Position numbers and translations under genes: made by a program
NCBI GenBank assembly: GCA_963589785.1
Contig: CAVAMJ010000002.1
Coordinates: 124,001-188,000 of the forward strand
Source of the DNA: SIG603 sp963589785
Lineage (GTDB): Bacteria; Bacillota; Clostridia; Oscillospirales; Acutalibacteraceae
DNA: 64,000 nucleotides
Direction: 5' to 3'
Notes under the pieces: model-generated
Told to the model about the DNA's origin: nothing
Databases searched by the model: none
The model's input: the letters and a program-made list of their open reading frames with translations, nothing else
Shown: piece after piece, positions 55,050 through 63,144 of the stretch
How the letters are laid out: every line of letters begins with the position of its first letter
Position numbering within the stretch: position 1 is the stretch's first letter

Positions 55050-55451
55050 TTACACTGCCTCCCTTTTATCTTCCTCGGGCTTAATCGTCTTAATTCTGAG
55101 AAAGAAATACAAAATATGACACACCCACACGACGGCAAGACAAATTCTTCCTATCGGAACATTTTTCATGCAGATAAATCCGACCAGCATAACAGCCGTG
55201 ACCATTCCGATGATTTTCAGCTTAGTCCTCATGGTCATTGACCTCTCGGTGACGAAGCTGTCAAGATGCTTTTTATAAAGCTTCGTTCCGACAAACCAGT
55301 CGTGCAGTCTTTGGGAGCTTTTCGCAAAGCAAAAAAGCGTAGCCATGTAAAACGGCACGGTCGGCAAAATCGGCAGTATAACTCCGACAGTTCCGAGAGC
55401 CAGACACACAAAGCCAAGTGCGGCAAAAGCAATTCTTACGGGATTTTTCAT
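55050..55451 (-). CDS. YbaN-family (DUF454) inner-membrane protein
   Basis: 133 residues, three to four membrane segments. Starts IAFAALGFVCLALGTVGVIL and has PILPTVPFYMATLFCFAKSS then RLHDWFVGTKLYKKHL, diagnostic for DUF454. First gene of the YbaN-YgbA-CydDC-like operon. Function unknown; context suggests a role with the exporter in stress or haem homeostasis. Confidence 0.88.
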   Translation of the reverse strand: MKNPVRIAFAALGFVCLALGTVGVILPILPTVPFYMATLFCFAKSSQRLHDWFVGTKLYKKHLDSFVTERSMTMRTKLKIIGMVTAVMLVGFICMKNVPIGRICLAVVWVCHILYFFLRIKTIKPEEDKREAV

Positions 55452-55521
55452 CTTCCTTCTCCTTGTGAATTTTTGTTCAAATATATCGATATGTTATTTA
55501 TAACTAACCCTTAATTAAAAC

Positions 55522-55565
55522 AAAATCTGTCAAATCCGCGGCTAACCGTAGACACGACAGATCTT
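55522..55565 (-). terminator. asnS terminator
   Basis: Minus strand AAGATCTGTC pairs with GACAGATTTT, then GTTTT. Located just after the asnS stop. Confidence 0.75.
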
Positions 55566-55582
55566 GTAAAGCTTTTAATTTA

Positions 55583-56977
55583 TCAGAACTCTGCAGAGCC
55601 TGTTGTTCTTGGGAACGGGAGAACATCTCTGATGTTGGAAATGCCCGTGAGGTACATGATCATTCTCTCGAAGCCGAGACCGAAGCCTGCGTGCTTTGTG
55701 CTGCCGTAGCGGCGAAGATCAAGATACCACCAGTAATCCTCTTCCTTGAGACCGAGTTCGTGAATTCTGTCAAGGAGAAGGTCGAGTCTTTCCTCTCTCT
55801 GAGAGCCGCCGACAATCTCGCCGATACCCGGAACAAGAAGGTCAACTGCGGCAACGGTCTTGCCGTCCTCGTTTGCTCTCATGTAGAAAGCCTTGATTTC
55901 CTTCGGATAATCTGTGACAAAGGTAGGCTTCTTGAAGTACTTCTCTGTGAGGTATCTCTCGTGCTCTGTCTGGAGGTCACTTCCCCACTCTACCTTATAC
56001 TCGAACTTGTCGTTGTTCTTCTTGAGAATCTCAATAGCCTCTGTGTATGTTACTCTTGCGAAGTCGGAAGAAGCAACATGGATGAGTCTCTCCTTGAGTC
56101 CCTTGTCAACAAAGGAATTGCAGAAGTCGATGTCCTGTGGGCAGTGCTCCATGACATAGTTGATGACAAACTTAATCATGCTCTCGATGTACTGCATGTC
56201 GTCCTCGAGGTCGCAGAATGCCATTTCAGGCTCAATCATCCAGAACTCTGCGGCATGGCGCTGAGTGTAGCTCTTCTCTGCACGGAATGTAGGGCCGAAT
56301 GTATAAATCTTGCCGAATGCCTGAGCGAAGGTCTCGCCCTCAAGCTGACCGGAAACAGTGAGGCTTGTCTTCTTGCCGAAGAAATCTTCGCTGTAATCGA
56401 CAGAACCGTCTTCTTTTCTCGGAACGTTGTCAAAGTCAAGAGTTGTAACCTGGAACATCTCGCCTGCGCCCTCTGCATCACTGACGCTGATAAGCGGTGT
56501 GTGAGCATAGACAAAGCCCTGCTCCTGGAAGAACTTATGGATTGCGTAAGCGGCAGTAGAACGAACTCTGAATGCGGCTGAGAAAAGGTTTGTTCTCGGT
56601 CTTAAGTGAGCGATAGTTCTAAGATACTCGACTGTGTGTCTTTTGGGCTGTAGCGGATAATCGGGAGTGCTTGCGCCCTCGACTGTAATAGCCTCAGCGT
56701 GAATCTCAAACGGCTGTTTTGCGCCCGGAGTCTCGAGTACTGTACCGACTACAACAAGTGCGGCACCGACATTCTGAGCGGAAATTTCAGCGTAGTTTGA
56801 GAGCTTATCTGCCTCAAAAACAATCTGAACGCCCTTGAAGCAAGAGCCGTCGTTGAGGTCGATGAAACCGAAAGCCTTCTGAGCACGAATGTTTCTTGCC
56901 CAGCCCGCTACGGTTACGGATTTATCCTTATATTCCGATATATCGGCATAAAGCTTAGATATTTCAGTTCTCTTCAT
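55583..56977 (-). CDS. asnS: Asparagine-tRNA ligase
   Basis: 464 residues. Class IIb synthetase. OB-fold anticodon-binding domain with VTVAGWARNIRAQKAFGFID, then motif 2 FGPTFRAEKSYTQRHAAEFWM and motif 3 GFGLGFERMIMYLTG. AGGA lies upstream of ATG at 56977; a TTG at 56995 is rejected. Its presence does not exclude the amidotransferase route for Asn-tRNA. Confidence 0.97.
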   Translation of the reverse strand: MKRTEISKLYADISEYKDKSVTVAGWARNIRAQKAFGFIDLNDGSCFKGVQIVFEADKLSNYAEISAQNVGAALVVVGTVLETPGAKQPFEIHAEAITVEGASTPDYPLQPKRHTVEYLRTIAHLRPRTNLFSAAFRVRSTAAYAIHKFFQEQGFVYAHTPLISVSDAEGAGEMFQVTTLDFDNVPRKEDGSVDYSEDFFGKKTSLTVSGQLEGETFAQAFGKIYTFGPTFRAEKSYTQRHAAEFWMIEPEMAFCDLEDDMQYIESMIKFVINYVMEHCPQDIDFCNSFVDKGLKERLIHVASSDFARVTYTEAIEILKKNNDKFEYKVEWGSDLQTEHERYLTEKYFKKPTFVTDYPKEIKAFYMRANEDGKTVAAVDLLVPGIGEIVGGSQREERLDLLLDRIHELGLKEEDYWWYLDLRRYGSTKHAGFGLGFERMIMYLTGISNIRDVLPFPRTTGSAEF

Positions 56978-57012
56978 GGTGTCTAATCCTTTCAATGAAT
57001 CAATCTCCTAAT

Positions 57013-57041
57013 ATAATACACGCTATTTGATTGATTTGCAA
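57013..57041 (-). promoter_or_regulatory. asnS promoter
   Basis: Minus strand TTGCAA (57041-57036), 17-base spacer, TATTAT (57018-57013). No T-box leader follows. Confidence 0.7.
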
Positions 57042-57104
57042 GCAAAAAACGCTCCTTATCCTTTATGCTGTAAATGATTTTCAGCTGTATTTTTTGAGGA
57101 AAGA

Positions 57105-57134
57105 GAAAGCCACCGCCAAAGGACAGTGACTTTC
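57105..57134 (-). terminator. Hairpin after the C11 peptidase gene
   Basis: Minus strand GAAAGTCACTGTCC pairs with GGCGGTGGCTTTC around TTT. The T run is weak. Confidence 0.6.
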
Positions 57135-57180
57135 CGTTAAAGCTATTAATAGCTTTGTTCTTATCGCATATTAGATTTTA

Positions 57181-59781
57181 TTAATAAGAGCTTCCGACAA
57201 ACTCTGTGCTGACAAACTGATCGCTGACGGTGCCGCCGCTGATTGTCTGCTCAACAACACCAGAATAGTACTTGTCGCCTCGAATATCTGTGAGAACAAC
57301 TGCGTTGAGGTATTCTCCGTCAGAAACGGAGTCAAGCTTTACGGAAGTAAGCTTACCGTAAATCACAATATCGCCCTCTGTCTTTGTGGTGCTGTCGTCA
57401 TTGAAGTCATAGAGATCATATACAGGGATAATCTGATCGCCGCCCTTGAGCTCTTCATTCTGCTTTGCGGAAACATAAGCTGAAGATGCGTCTGACTCAT
57501 CGGTAAGCTTAGTTGCACCCTTAATGCTTGCTTCCCCTGTTGTCTTGTCATAGGAAATGAAAAGGTAGCAGTCATTATAATTAATCTTGACAGGGCTTCT
57601 GTAGGTAACTGTGCTGTCGGTTTCAGAGACTATCTCCGTATAAAGCGGCTGACCGTTAAGTGTAATCCACTTTCCGTCAAAGTTTGTTTCGACAGTGTTA
57701 TCGTTAATGCTTGCCGCTACACTCTCACCGTAATATGTGATAGTGTCGTCGTCAACATTATATTTTCCAAGCTCAATATTTGCTTTCTGAGCGTTAGTCT
57801 TCTGTCCGTCTGTGAGGGCAATGCTGAAGTCATTCTCGCCAAGTGTGATTTCGTTCTGTGCGAACTTCTTGAGTTCAGCTGTATTGATAACGTCCGCTGT
57901 GCCGTAGCCCTTGTCGGTAGCGAAGCTCTGATACTCGTCATTGAGGCATCCGGCTATCTTGTAGTAGTAAAGTGCATTTGTTGCGTCATCATCGCATATT
58001 GTGTTGATATACTTTAAGAAGTACTGCATACCGCCTGCGCCTCGAACATAAACAGGCATATAAACGCTTATACCCTCTGCATCGGAGAGGTAGCCGCTCT
58101 CACGGTGATAAAGAACCGCTCTGTCGAGATTATCAAGAACCTTCTGGCACTCATCGGGGTAATACTCCGAAAGTGCGTTCATGTAGTTTCCAAGGTCGAT
58201 AGTGTTGCAAACTCTGTATGCTGTCTCGGCAAATCTTGTGGAATTATCTGCCGCCGCACCGACCTTTGAAAGAACGCTCATATCCTTGACGGCATCCTTA
58301 AGAAGTGTGCCGTTGAGCTCGCAGTATGAGTTGTATGTATCCTCTGCCGCATTGATGTCGATAACGGAGAACGCTATGTCAATATCAATTAAGTCCTTGG
58401 TGTTAACTCTCCATGTTACATAGTAGTCGACAAATGAATCTGCTATAACCTCGCCAATAGCGGCTGGGCTCATAGTCGGATCGTCAGTCATTGCCTGGAG
58501 GTACTTGCCGTGGTCCCAACCGTCGCCGGGTTCAACCTCTTCAGAGCCTAAGAGATACTTGCCGTAGCCGTAAAGTGAATGTGCAACTTCTGTGGAGCCC
58601 ATAAGGCAAGCGTCAAAGCCGATAATATCGTAGTGCGGATTTTCTGCGTCCTCTTTGTAGTTTGCCGCAAACGCCGACTCAATATCCTTGAGGGTCATTG
58701 TGCTGCCGTAAATATCGTCTACGCCGTAGCCGAATGCACCTGCGCCGTGATCCCACAAGACAAGCATTCTGTGGTCAGACGGATAGTTCTCATCGCAGTA
58801 CTTCATGAAGTCTGCAAGCGTGTTCGGGTCGCAGGAATCCTGAAGCGGCATGTTCTCGACTTCTCTGAATACTCCGTCCTTATACTCAAATCGCTGAGTT
58901 TTATTGGGGTTAACCATGGAGTTGTCCCACTTTGTAGCGCCGCCTGTCTGAATGACAATGTTGATGTTATCAGACCATTCGCCGCTTAAAATCTCGCCTA
59001 TATCGCTTGAAGCCGCTCCGGCAGGCATTTCTCCTGTGCTTTCATCGCTTGATGCTGCGGGATATTCTGTCGGCTCGTACATATAGTCGGGCATTTCAAT
59101 TCCCTTGCTGTTAAGCTCGCTGTTGTACTGGGAAAGCTGCTCTGCAAAGTCTTGTGTTGACTTAGCGGAGTTCTCCGCTTTCTCGTCCTGAGTGAGAGCA
59201 ACCGTAATCGGTGAAAGCTCGTTTGTGTATCCGTCCTCAAGGTTAGAGCCTACCATATAGTAGCAGATTGTCCATGTCTCGTCTTCGCCGATTTTATCGA
59301 GTGCATTTATCTCCTCTTCGCCCTTTTCGTCCTTTGCGGAAATCTCGTAGATTTTCTCCTTATCGACGGGGTCGTTTTTTCCGTCCAAGAAAAGCACGTT
59401 GATTATCGACACAAGAATCGGCTGACCCGCCGGAGAGAGAACAAACATGTAGCTTCCGCCCGCTAATACGGAAAGCGCCAAAACAGCTACAATCAGTCTT
59501 TTTATTACCTTATGCCAAAGCTTCACAAGGAAAGGTGCGTTCTTGTATTTTCTCTTTTTCTTGAGCTTTTTTTCTTTGCGAGCGGCTTTTTTAGCCGCTT
59601 TCTTCGCTTTTTTCTCGAGCTTCATGTTAGCTTTATCCTGCTTCCAAAGCTCTTTTTTAATCTGTCTTTTTGATTTTTTCGGTTCTTCTGCCGTTTCTGC
59701 GACATTCACAACCGCTTCGGTGGTATTTTCGGCAGTGACTTTTTCAGTGCCGATTACCTCATTTTTCTTTTCTTCGTTCAT
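57181..59781 (-). CDS. Membrane-anchored clostripain-family (C11) cysteine peptidase
   Basis: 866 residues. A very basic N-terminal tail (about 35-80, Lys-rich) is followed by one membrane helix at about 94-115, so the body is outside the cell. The C11 domain starts WTICYYMVGSNLED near 170; the catalytic His is H345 in VLWDHGAGAFGYG and the Cys is C392 in IIGFDACLMGSTEVAH. An insert of about 100 residues with Ser/Glu-rich sequence lies between the first strand and the NIVIQTGGATKW strand. C11 peptidases cleave after Arg or Lys and mature by self-cleavage. The target is unknown. Monocistronic. Confidence 0.92.
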   Translation of the reverse strand: MNEEKKNEVIGTEKVTAENTTEAVVNVAETAEEPKKSKRQIKKELWKQDKANMKLEKKAKKAAKKAARKEKKLKKKRKYKNAPFLVKLWHKVIKRLIVAVLALSVLAGGSYMFVLSPAGQPILVSIINVLFLDGKNDPVDKEKIYEISAKDEKGEEEINALDKIGEDETWTICYYMVGSNLEDGYTNELSPITVALTQDEKAENSAKSTQDFAEQLSQYNSELNSKGIEMPDYMYEPTEYPAASSDESTGEMPAGAASSDIGEILSGEWSDNINIVIQTGGATKWDNSMVNPNKTQRFEYKDGVFREVENMPLQDSCDPNTLADFMKYCDENYPSDHRMLVLWDHGAGAFGYGVDDIYGSTMTLKDIESAFAANYKEDAENPHYDIIGFDACLMGSTEVAHSLYGYGKYLLGSEEVEPGDGWDHGKYLQAMTDDPTMSPAAIGEVIADSFVDYYVTWRVNTKDLIDIDIAFSVIDINAAEDTYNSYCELNGTLLKDAVKDMSVLSKVGAAADNSTRFAETAYRVCNTIDLGNYMNALSEYYPDECQKVLDNLDRAVLYHRESGYLSDAEGISVYMPVYVRGAGGMQYFLKYINTICDDDATNALYYYKIAGCLNDEYQSFATDKGYGTADVINTAELKKFAQNEITLGENDFSIALTDGQKTNAQKANIELGKYNVDDDTITYYGESVAASINDNTVETNFDGKWITLNGQPLYTEIVSETDSTVTYRSPVKINYNDCYLFISYDKTTGEASIKGATKLTDESDASSAYVSAKQNEELKGGDQIIPVYDLYDFNDDSTTKTEGDIVIYGKLTSVKLDSVSDGEYLNAVVLTDIRGDKYYSGVVEQTISGGTVSDQFVSTEFVGSSY

Positions 59782-60044
59782 TTTTAGTCCTTTCTGATTA
59801 GATTTTGTTGTTTTTTCTTTTGTTTTTGTTAAATCACAAGTAATTCACAAGTGAAAGTATACGCGCCTTGTGCGGACAAAGAACGGACAAAGCAAAGCTA
59901 TCGAGCCTCAATATCACGACTTTTACTGAATTTAACAAACAAATGATATAACAAATACTACATACAATCAAGGACTTTTCACCGATTTACTTCTTTGTTC
60001 AAAAATACAAACAATATTATATTTCCAAATGAAAATTAATTTGC

Positions 60045-60821
60045 TTAAAACGGAAGCTCATCGTCCTTGTCAACCAATCGGCTGATTGGTCTTTCGTAAG
60101 GCTTCGGCTCGTAATTTACATAATCTTCATATCGTCTGTCAGAGCCATAAAAATCAGAGCCCTTAATCCTAAACATCGGGTGAGTTCGGTTATCAATACA
60201 ATATCTTTCGTAATTTTTAGTAGCTTTAGTTAAGCTTTCTATGCTCACTCCCTCTTTTACTCTTTCCAAGAAAGCATCAAATGCATCTCTTTTATCAATT
60301 CTCGATGGATAATAAAGCCAAATAGAATCAAATACTTTTTCATATTTTTCAGAACAAAAGCTATTATTTATATCTATAGTATTATCTATAGTATTATTTA
60401 TAGTATTATTTATAGTATTATATCTATTCTCTGTGCCGCTTTTGTCATAAGGGGTGTGACAAACTTGCGTGGAGGAATGTGACACTTCTGTCAAAGGGGG
60501 AGTGTCATCCTTTTCGTGAGGGCATGAAAAATTCTTCAAGGGGTAAATTCTTCTTTCTGTCACCTGTTTTGTTAATTCGTTTCTCGTTTCTTCCTTGCGG
60601 ATATAGCCTAATTTTTCGAGTTCTGCTAATGCTCTGATAATGGAGCGGGGAGATTTTCCCAGTACCTTTCCTAAGCTTCTGTTTGTTGCCCAGCAATAGC
60701 CCTTTTTGCTCGCTCCCGACAAGCCGAAAATCTCAAGATAGAGCCTGAATGCGGCATCGCTTAAATTATTATCGTGTAAAATACTCACGGGAGTGCGGAC
60801 AAACGCTTCGTGTGTTTTCAT
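60045..60821 (-). CDS. Phage/plasmid-type replication-initiation HTH protein, isolated
   Basis: 258 residues. N-terminal winged helix (about 5-95) with HEAFVRTPVSILHDNNLSDA, SLGKVLGKSPRSIIRALAEL and LGYIRKEETRN, as in phage replisome organisers and plasmid-type initiators. The middle is a low-complexity linker TINNTINNTIDNTIDINN from a 12-base tandem repeat. The C-terminus (about 160-258) contains YYPSRIDKRDAFDAFLERVK. ATG at 60821 has AGGAGG 10 bases upstream. No other phage or plasmid gene is nearby, so it is probably a relic or domesticated gene. Confidence 0.75.
   Translation of the reverse strand: MKTHEAFVRTPVSILHDNNLSDAAFRLYLEIFGLSGASKKGYCWATNRSLGKVLGKSPRSIIRALAELEKLGYIRKEETRNELTKQVTERRIYPLKNFSCPHEKDDTPPLTEVSHSSTQVCHTPYDKSGTENRYNTINNTINNTIDNTIDINNSFCSEKYEKVFDSIWLYYPSRIDKRDAFDAFLERVKEGVSIESLTKATKNYERYCIDNRTHPMFRIKGSDFYGSDRRYEDYVNYEPKPYERPISRLVDKDDELPF
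60375..60422. repeat. Four 12-base tandem repeats inside the HTH gene
   Basis: TATAGTATTATT repeated four times with changes in the last base of two copies. Each unit encodes four residues, so copy-number change would keep the frame. Confidence 0.9.
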
Positions 60822-60998
60822 TTGCTTGGCACCTCCTTTCACCCATACCCCGTTTGAGTTTGTTATTTCCCTCTAAACGGAAATTTAACCGTAAATATTT
60901 TTCACTCAAATCAAATATTACTTGTGTATTTTCTTATAACGAAATATATTCTAAAATTCTGAATTGGGTGCAAATTCTTATCTCATTCGGTGCAGTAA

Positions 60999-61027
60999 TT
61001 GACAGTGAATTTAGAGTGTGCTATATT
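60999..61027 (+). promoter_or_regulatory. Promoter of the siderophore importer operon
   Basis: TTGACA (60999-61004), 17-base spacer, TATATT (61022-61027). The gap 60822-60998 shows no gene. Confidence 0.85.
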
Positions 61028-61034
61028 TCGTGTC

Positions 61035-61050
61035 GGTTAGTCTTAACTAA
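61035..61050. promoter_or_regulatory. DtxR/IdeR-like iron box
   Basis: GGTTAGTCTTAACTAA lies over the predicted transcription start and resembles the DtxR consensus half-sites (TTAGGTTAG..CTAACC). Iron-dependent repression of the importer is inferred. Confidence 0.6.
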
Positions 61051-61085
61051 TACATAATATTACAATCACATAAAGGAGAGACAAA

Positions 61086-62153
61086 ATGATCAAAAAAATC
61101 TTGTCACTTGTTCTTAGCCTGTCACTTATGGCAGTATCCCTTGTCGGCTGCTCGAGCGAATCTTCAGCTTCCGACAGCTCCGTTTCAGAGACATCTACTG
61201 AAAGCACAAGCACAACTGAAACTTCTGCCGATGAGACAGAATATCCCATCACAATCACTCACGCTTACGGCGAGACCGTAATCGAGAGCAAGCCCGAGAG
61301 AGTAGTAACTCTGGGCTGGGGAAATCAGGACACCGTCCTCGCACTCGGTGTTGTACCTGTCGGCTGTTCCGCCGCTAACTACGGCTATGTAACCGACCAC
61401 AAGCTTCACGAGTGGACAGACGAGGCTTTCGCTTCTCTCGGCGAGACAAACCCTAATGTCTTTGACGACACCGACGGATATGACTACGAGGCAATCAGCG
61501 ATGCCGCTCCCGATGTTATCCTTGCCGCTTATTCCGGAATGACACAGGAGGAGTACGAGACACTCTCTGCTATCGCACCTGTTGTTCCTTTCGAGGAGAC
61601 AGCATGGAAGACAACCTGGAAAGAGCAGACTGTCCGCAACGCTGAAGGCATGGGCATGAAGGCTGAGGGCGAGGCACTTGTATCAGAGACTGAGGAGCTT
61701 ATTAAAGAGAAGGTAAGCGAGCACTCTGAATTCTCAGGTGTAAAGGCCGGTTTCTTCTGGATTAGCGCTGACGATTTCAGCACATTCTACGCATATCTCC
61801 CGGCAGACCCAAGAGCCGCTTACTTACAGGACTTAGGCTTTGAGCTTCCTGACAGCATCAAGGAGCTTGCCGGCGACGGTTCAGAATTCTCCGTTACACT
61901 CAGCCGTGAGAATGTCGAGTCACTTTCCGACATTGACTTAATGGTTGTCTACGGTGACGAGGCTCTGCTTGAGGCACTGCAGAAGGATGAGCTCATGTCT
62001 CAGATCCCCGCAATCAAGAACGGCGCAGTTGTTCTTCTTGACAGCACATCTCGCCTTGCGGCATCCACAACACCGAGCATTCTCTCAATCCCGGCAACAA
62101 TAGACGAGTACCTCGATGTTTTGTCAGAGGCTTGCGGTAAAATCAATGAGTAA
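61086..62153 (+). CDS. Iron-siderophore ABC importer, substrate-binding lipoprotein
   Basis: 355 residues. Lipoprotein signal with lipobox SLVGC; the Cys at about residue 22 is lipidated. A Ser/Thr-rich spacer (about 23-50) then a periplasmic-binding-protein-2 domain of the FepB/FhuD class: PERVVTLGWGNQDTVLALG, YEAISDAAPDVILAAYSGM. AAGGAG precedes the ATG, with a DtxR-like box in the promoter. Stop overlaps the first permease gene. Confidence 0.92.
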   Translation: MIKKILSLVLSLSLMAVSLVGCSSESSASDSSVSETSTESTSTTETSADETEYPITITHAYGETVIESKPERVVTLGWGNQDTVLALGVVPVGCSAANYGYVTDHKLHEWTDEAFASLGETNPNVFDDTDGYDYEAISDAAPDVILAAYSGMTQEEYETLSAIAPVVPFEETAWKTTWKEQTVRNAEGMGMKAEGEALVSETEELIKEKVSEHSEFSGVKAGFFWISADDFSTFYAYLPADPRAAYLQDLGFELPDSIKELAGDGSEFSVTLSRENVESLSDIDLMVVYGDEALLEALQKDELMSQIPAIKNGAVVLLDSTSRLAASTTPSILSIPATIDEYLDVLSEACGKINE

Positions 62154-63144
62154 GAAAAAATCGCTTATCACATACGCCTTAATGGCTGTTATACTTCTGA
62201 TTTGTGTATTTTTATCGATTGCCTGCGGAGTAAAATCCGTAGGCTTTCGGAGCATTTTGGGCGCTTTTATTCCAAATGACGCTCCGAGCGTCGATGTTAA
62301 TATAGTTCTCGCAAGAATACCCAGAACCGTATTCGGCGTGCTTGCGGGGGCGGCACTGGGAGTGTCGGGACTTCTCATGCAGTCAATCACAAGGAACCCC
62401 ATAGCTGACCCGAGCATACTCGGCGTGAACACGGGTGCTTCGCTTTTCGTTGTCAGCGGAATTGCTTTTCTTCACATTCAAAGCGGGAACGCTTACATCT
62501 GGCTTGCTTTTTTCGGTGCGGCTCTCACGGCGGTTCTCGTCTACGGACTTGCCTCAGTCGGAAACGGCGGCGCAACCCCTATCCGCCTTGCACTTGCGGG
62601 TGCGGCGGCTTCTACGGCTCTTCAGTCGCTCGTCAACACAATAATGCTGCCGAACACCTCTGTCATGGATCAGTTCCGTTTCTGGCAGGTAGGAAGCATT
62701 GGCGGAGCATCGTGGGACGACATCAAGCTAATGAGCCCCTATCTTGCGGTAGGCTTTTTGCTCGCATTCTTCCTCGTGCCGTCACTGAACACCTTGGCAC
62801 TCGGCGATGACGTTGCGACAGGTCTCGGAGTGAATGTATCACTTGTGCGTGCCTTGGCGGCACTCTCGGGAGTTCTTCTCTGCGCATCCGTCACCGCACT
62901 TGCAGGCCCGATAAGCTTCATCGGTCTCATGGTGCCCCACCTCATTCGTGCGATAGTCGGACCTGATTTAAAGAAGATAATGCCTATGTCGGCGATTTGC
63001 GGAGCGTGCGTTCTGCTTGTCTCCGATGTTCTTGGCAGAATTCTCGGCAGACCCGGCGAACTCGAATCGGGAATTATCACAGCACTTATCGGCGGCCCTG
63101 TTTTCATTTTTATTATACGAAAGGTAAGGGTGCGCTCGTTATGA
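62146..63144 (+). CDS. FecCD-family siderophore permease 1
   Basis: 332 residues, about nine or ten membrane segments. LARIPRTVFGVLAGAALGVSG, then MQSITRNPIADPSILGVNTGA and GPISFIGLMVPHLIRAIVGPD are the family hallmarks, the last containing the glycine that contacts the ATPase. ATG at 62146 overlaps the binding-protein stop (ATGAGTAA). Confidence 0.94.
   Translation: MSKKKSLITYALMAVILLICVFLSIACGVKSVGFRSILGAFIPNDAPSVDVNIVLARIPRTVFGVLAGAALGVSGLLMQSITRNPIADPSILGVNTGASLFVVSGIAFLHIQSGNAYIWLAFFGAALTAVLVYGLASVGNGGATPIRLALAGAAASTALQSLVNTIMLPNTSVMDQFRFWQVGSIGGASWDDIKLMSPYLAVGFLLAFFLVPSLNTLALGDDVATGLGVNVSLVRALAALSGVLLCASVTALAGPISFIGLMVPHLIRAIVGPDLKKIMPMSAICGACVLLVSDVLGRILGRPGELESGIITALIGGPVFIFIIRKVRVRSL

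Noticed and set aside
55691..56581. Long plus-strand open frame (296 codons) opposite asnS
   Set aside because: It is the antisense shadow of a highly conserved gene; composition is Leu/Cys/Val-biased with no family motif or ribosome-binding site.
59543..59797. Plus-strand Phe/Ser-rich small membrane protein
   Set aside because: It is the complement of the Lys-rich N-terminus of the C11 peptidase.
60045..60842. Prophage or integrated plasmid
   Set aside because: Only one replication-type gene is present; no integrase, structural genes or attachment repeats.
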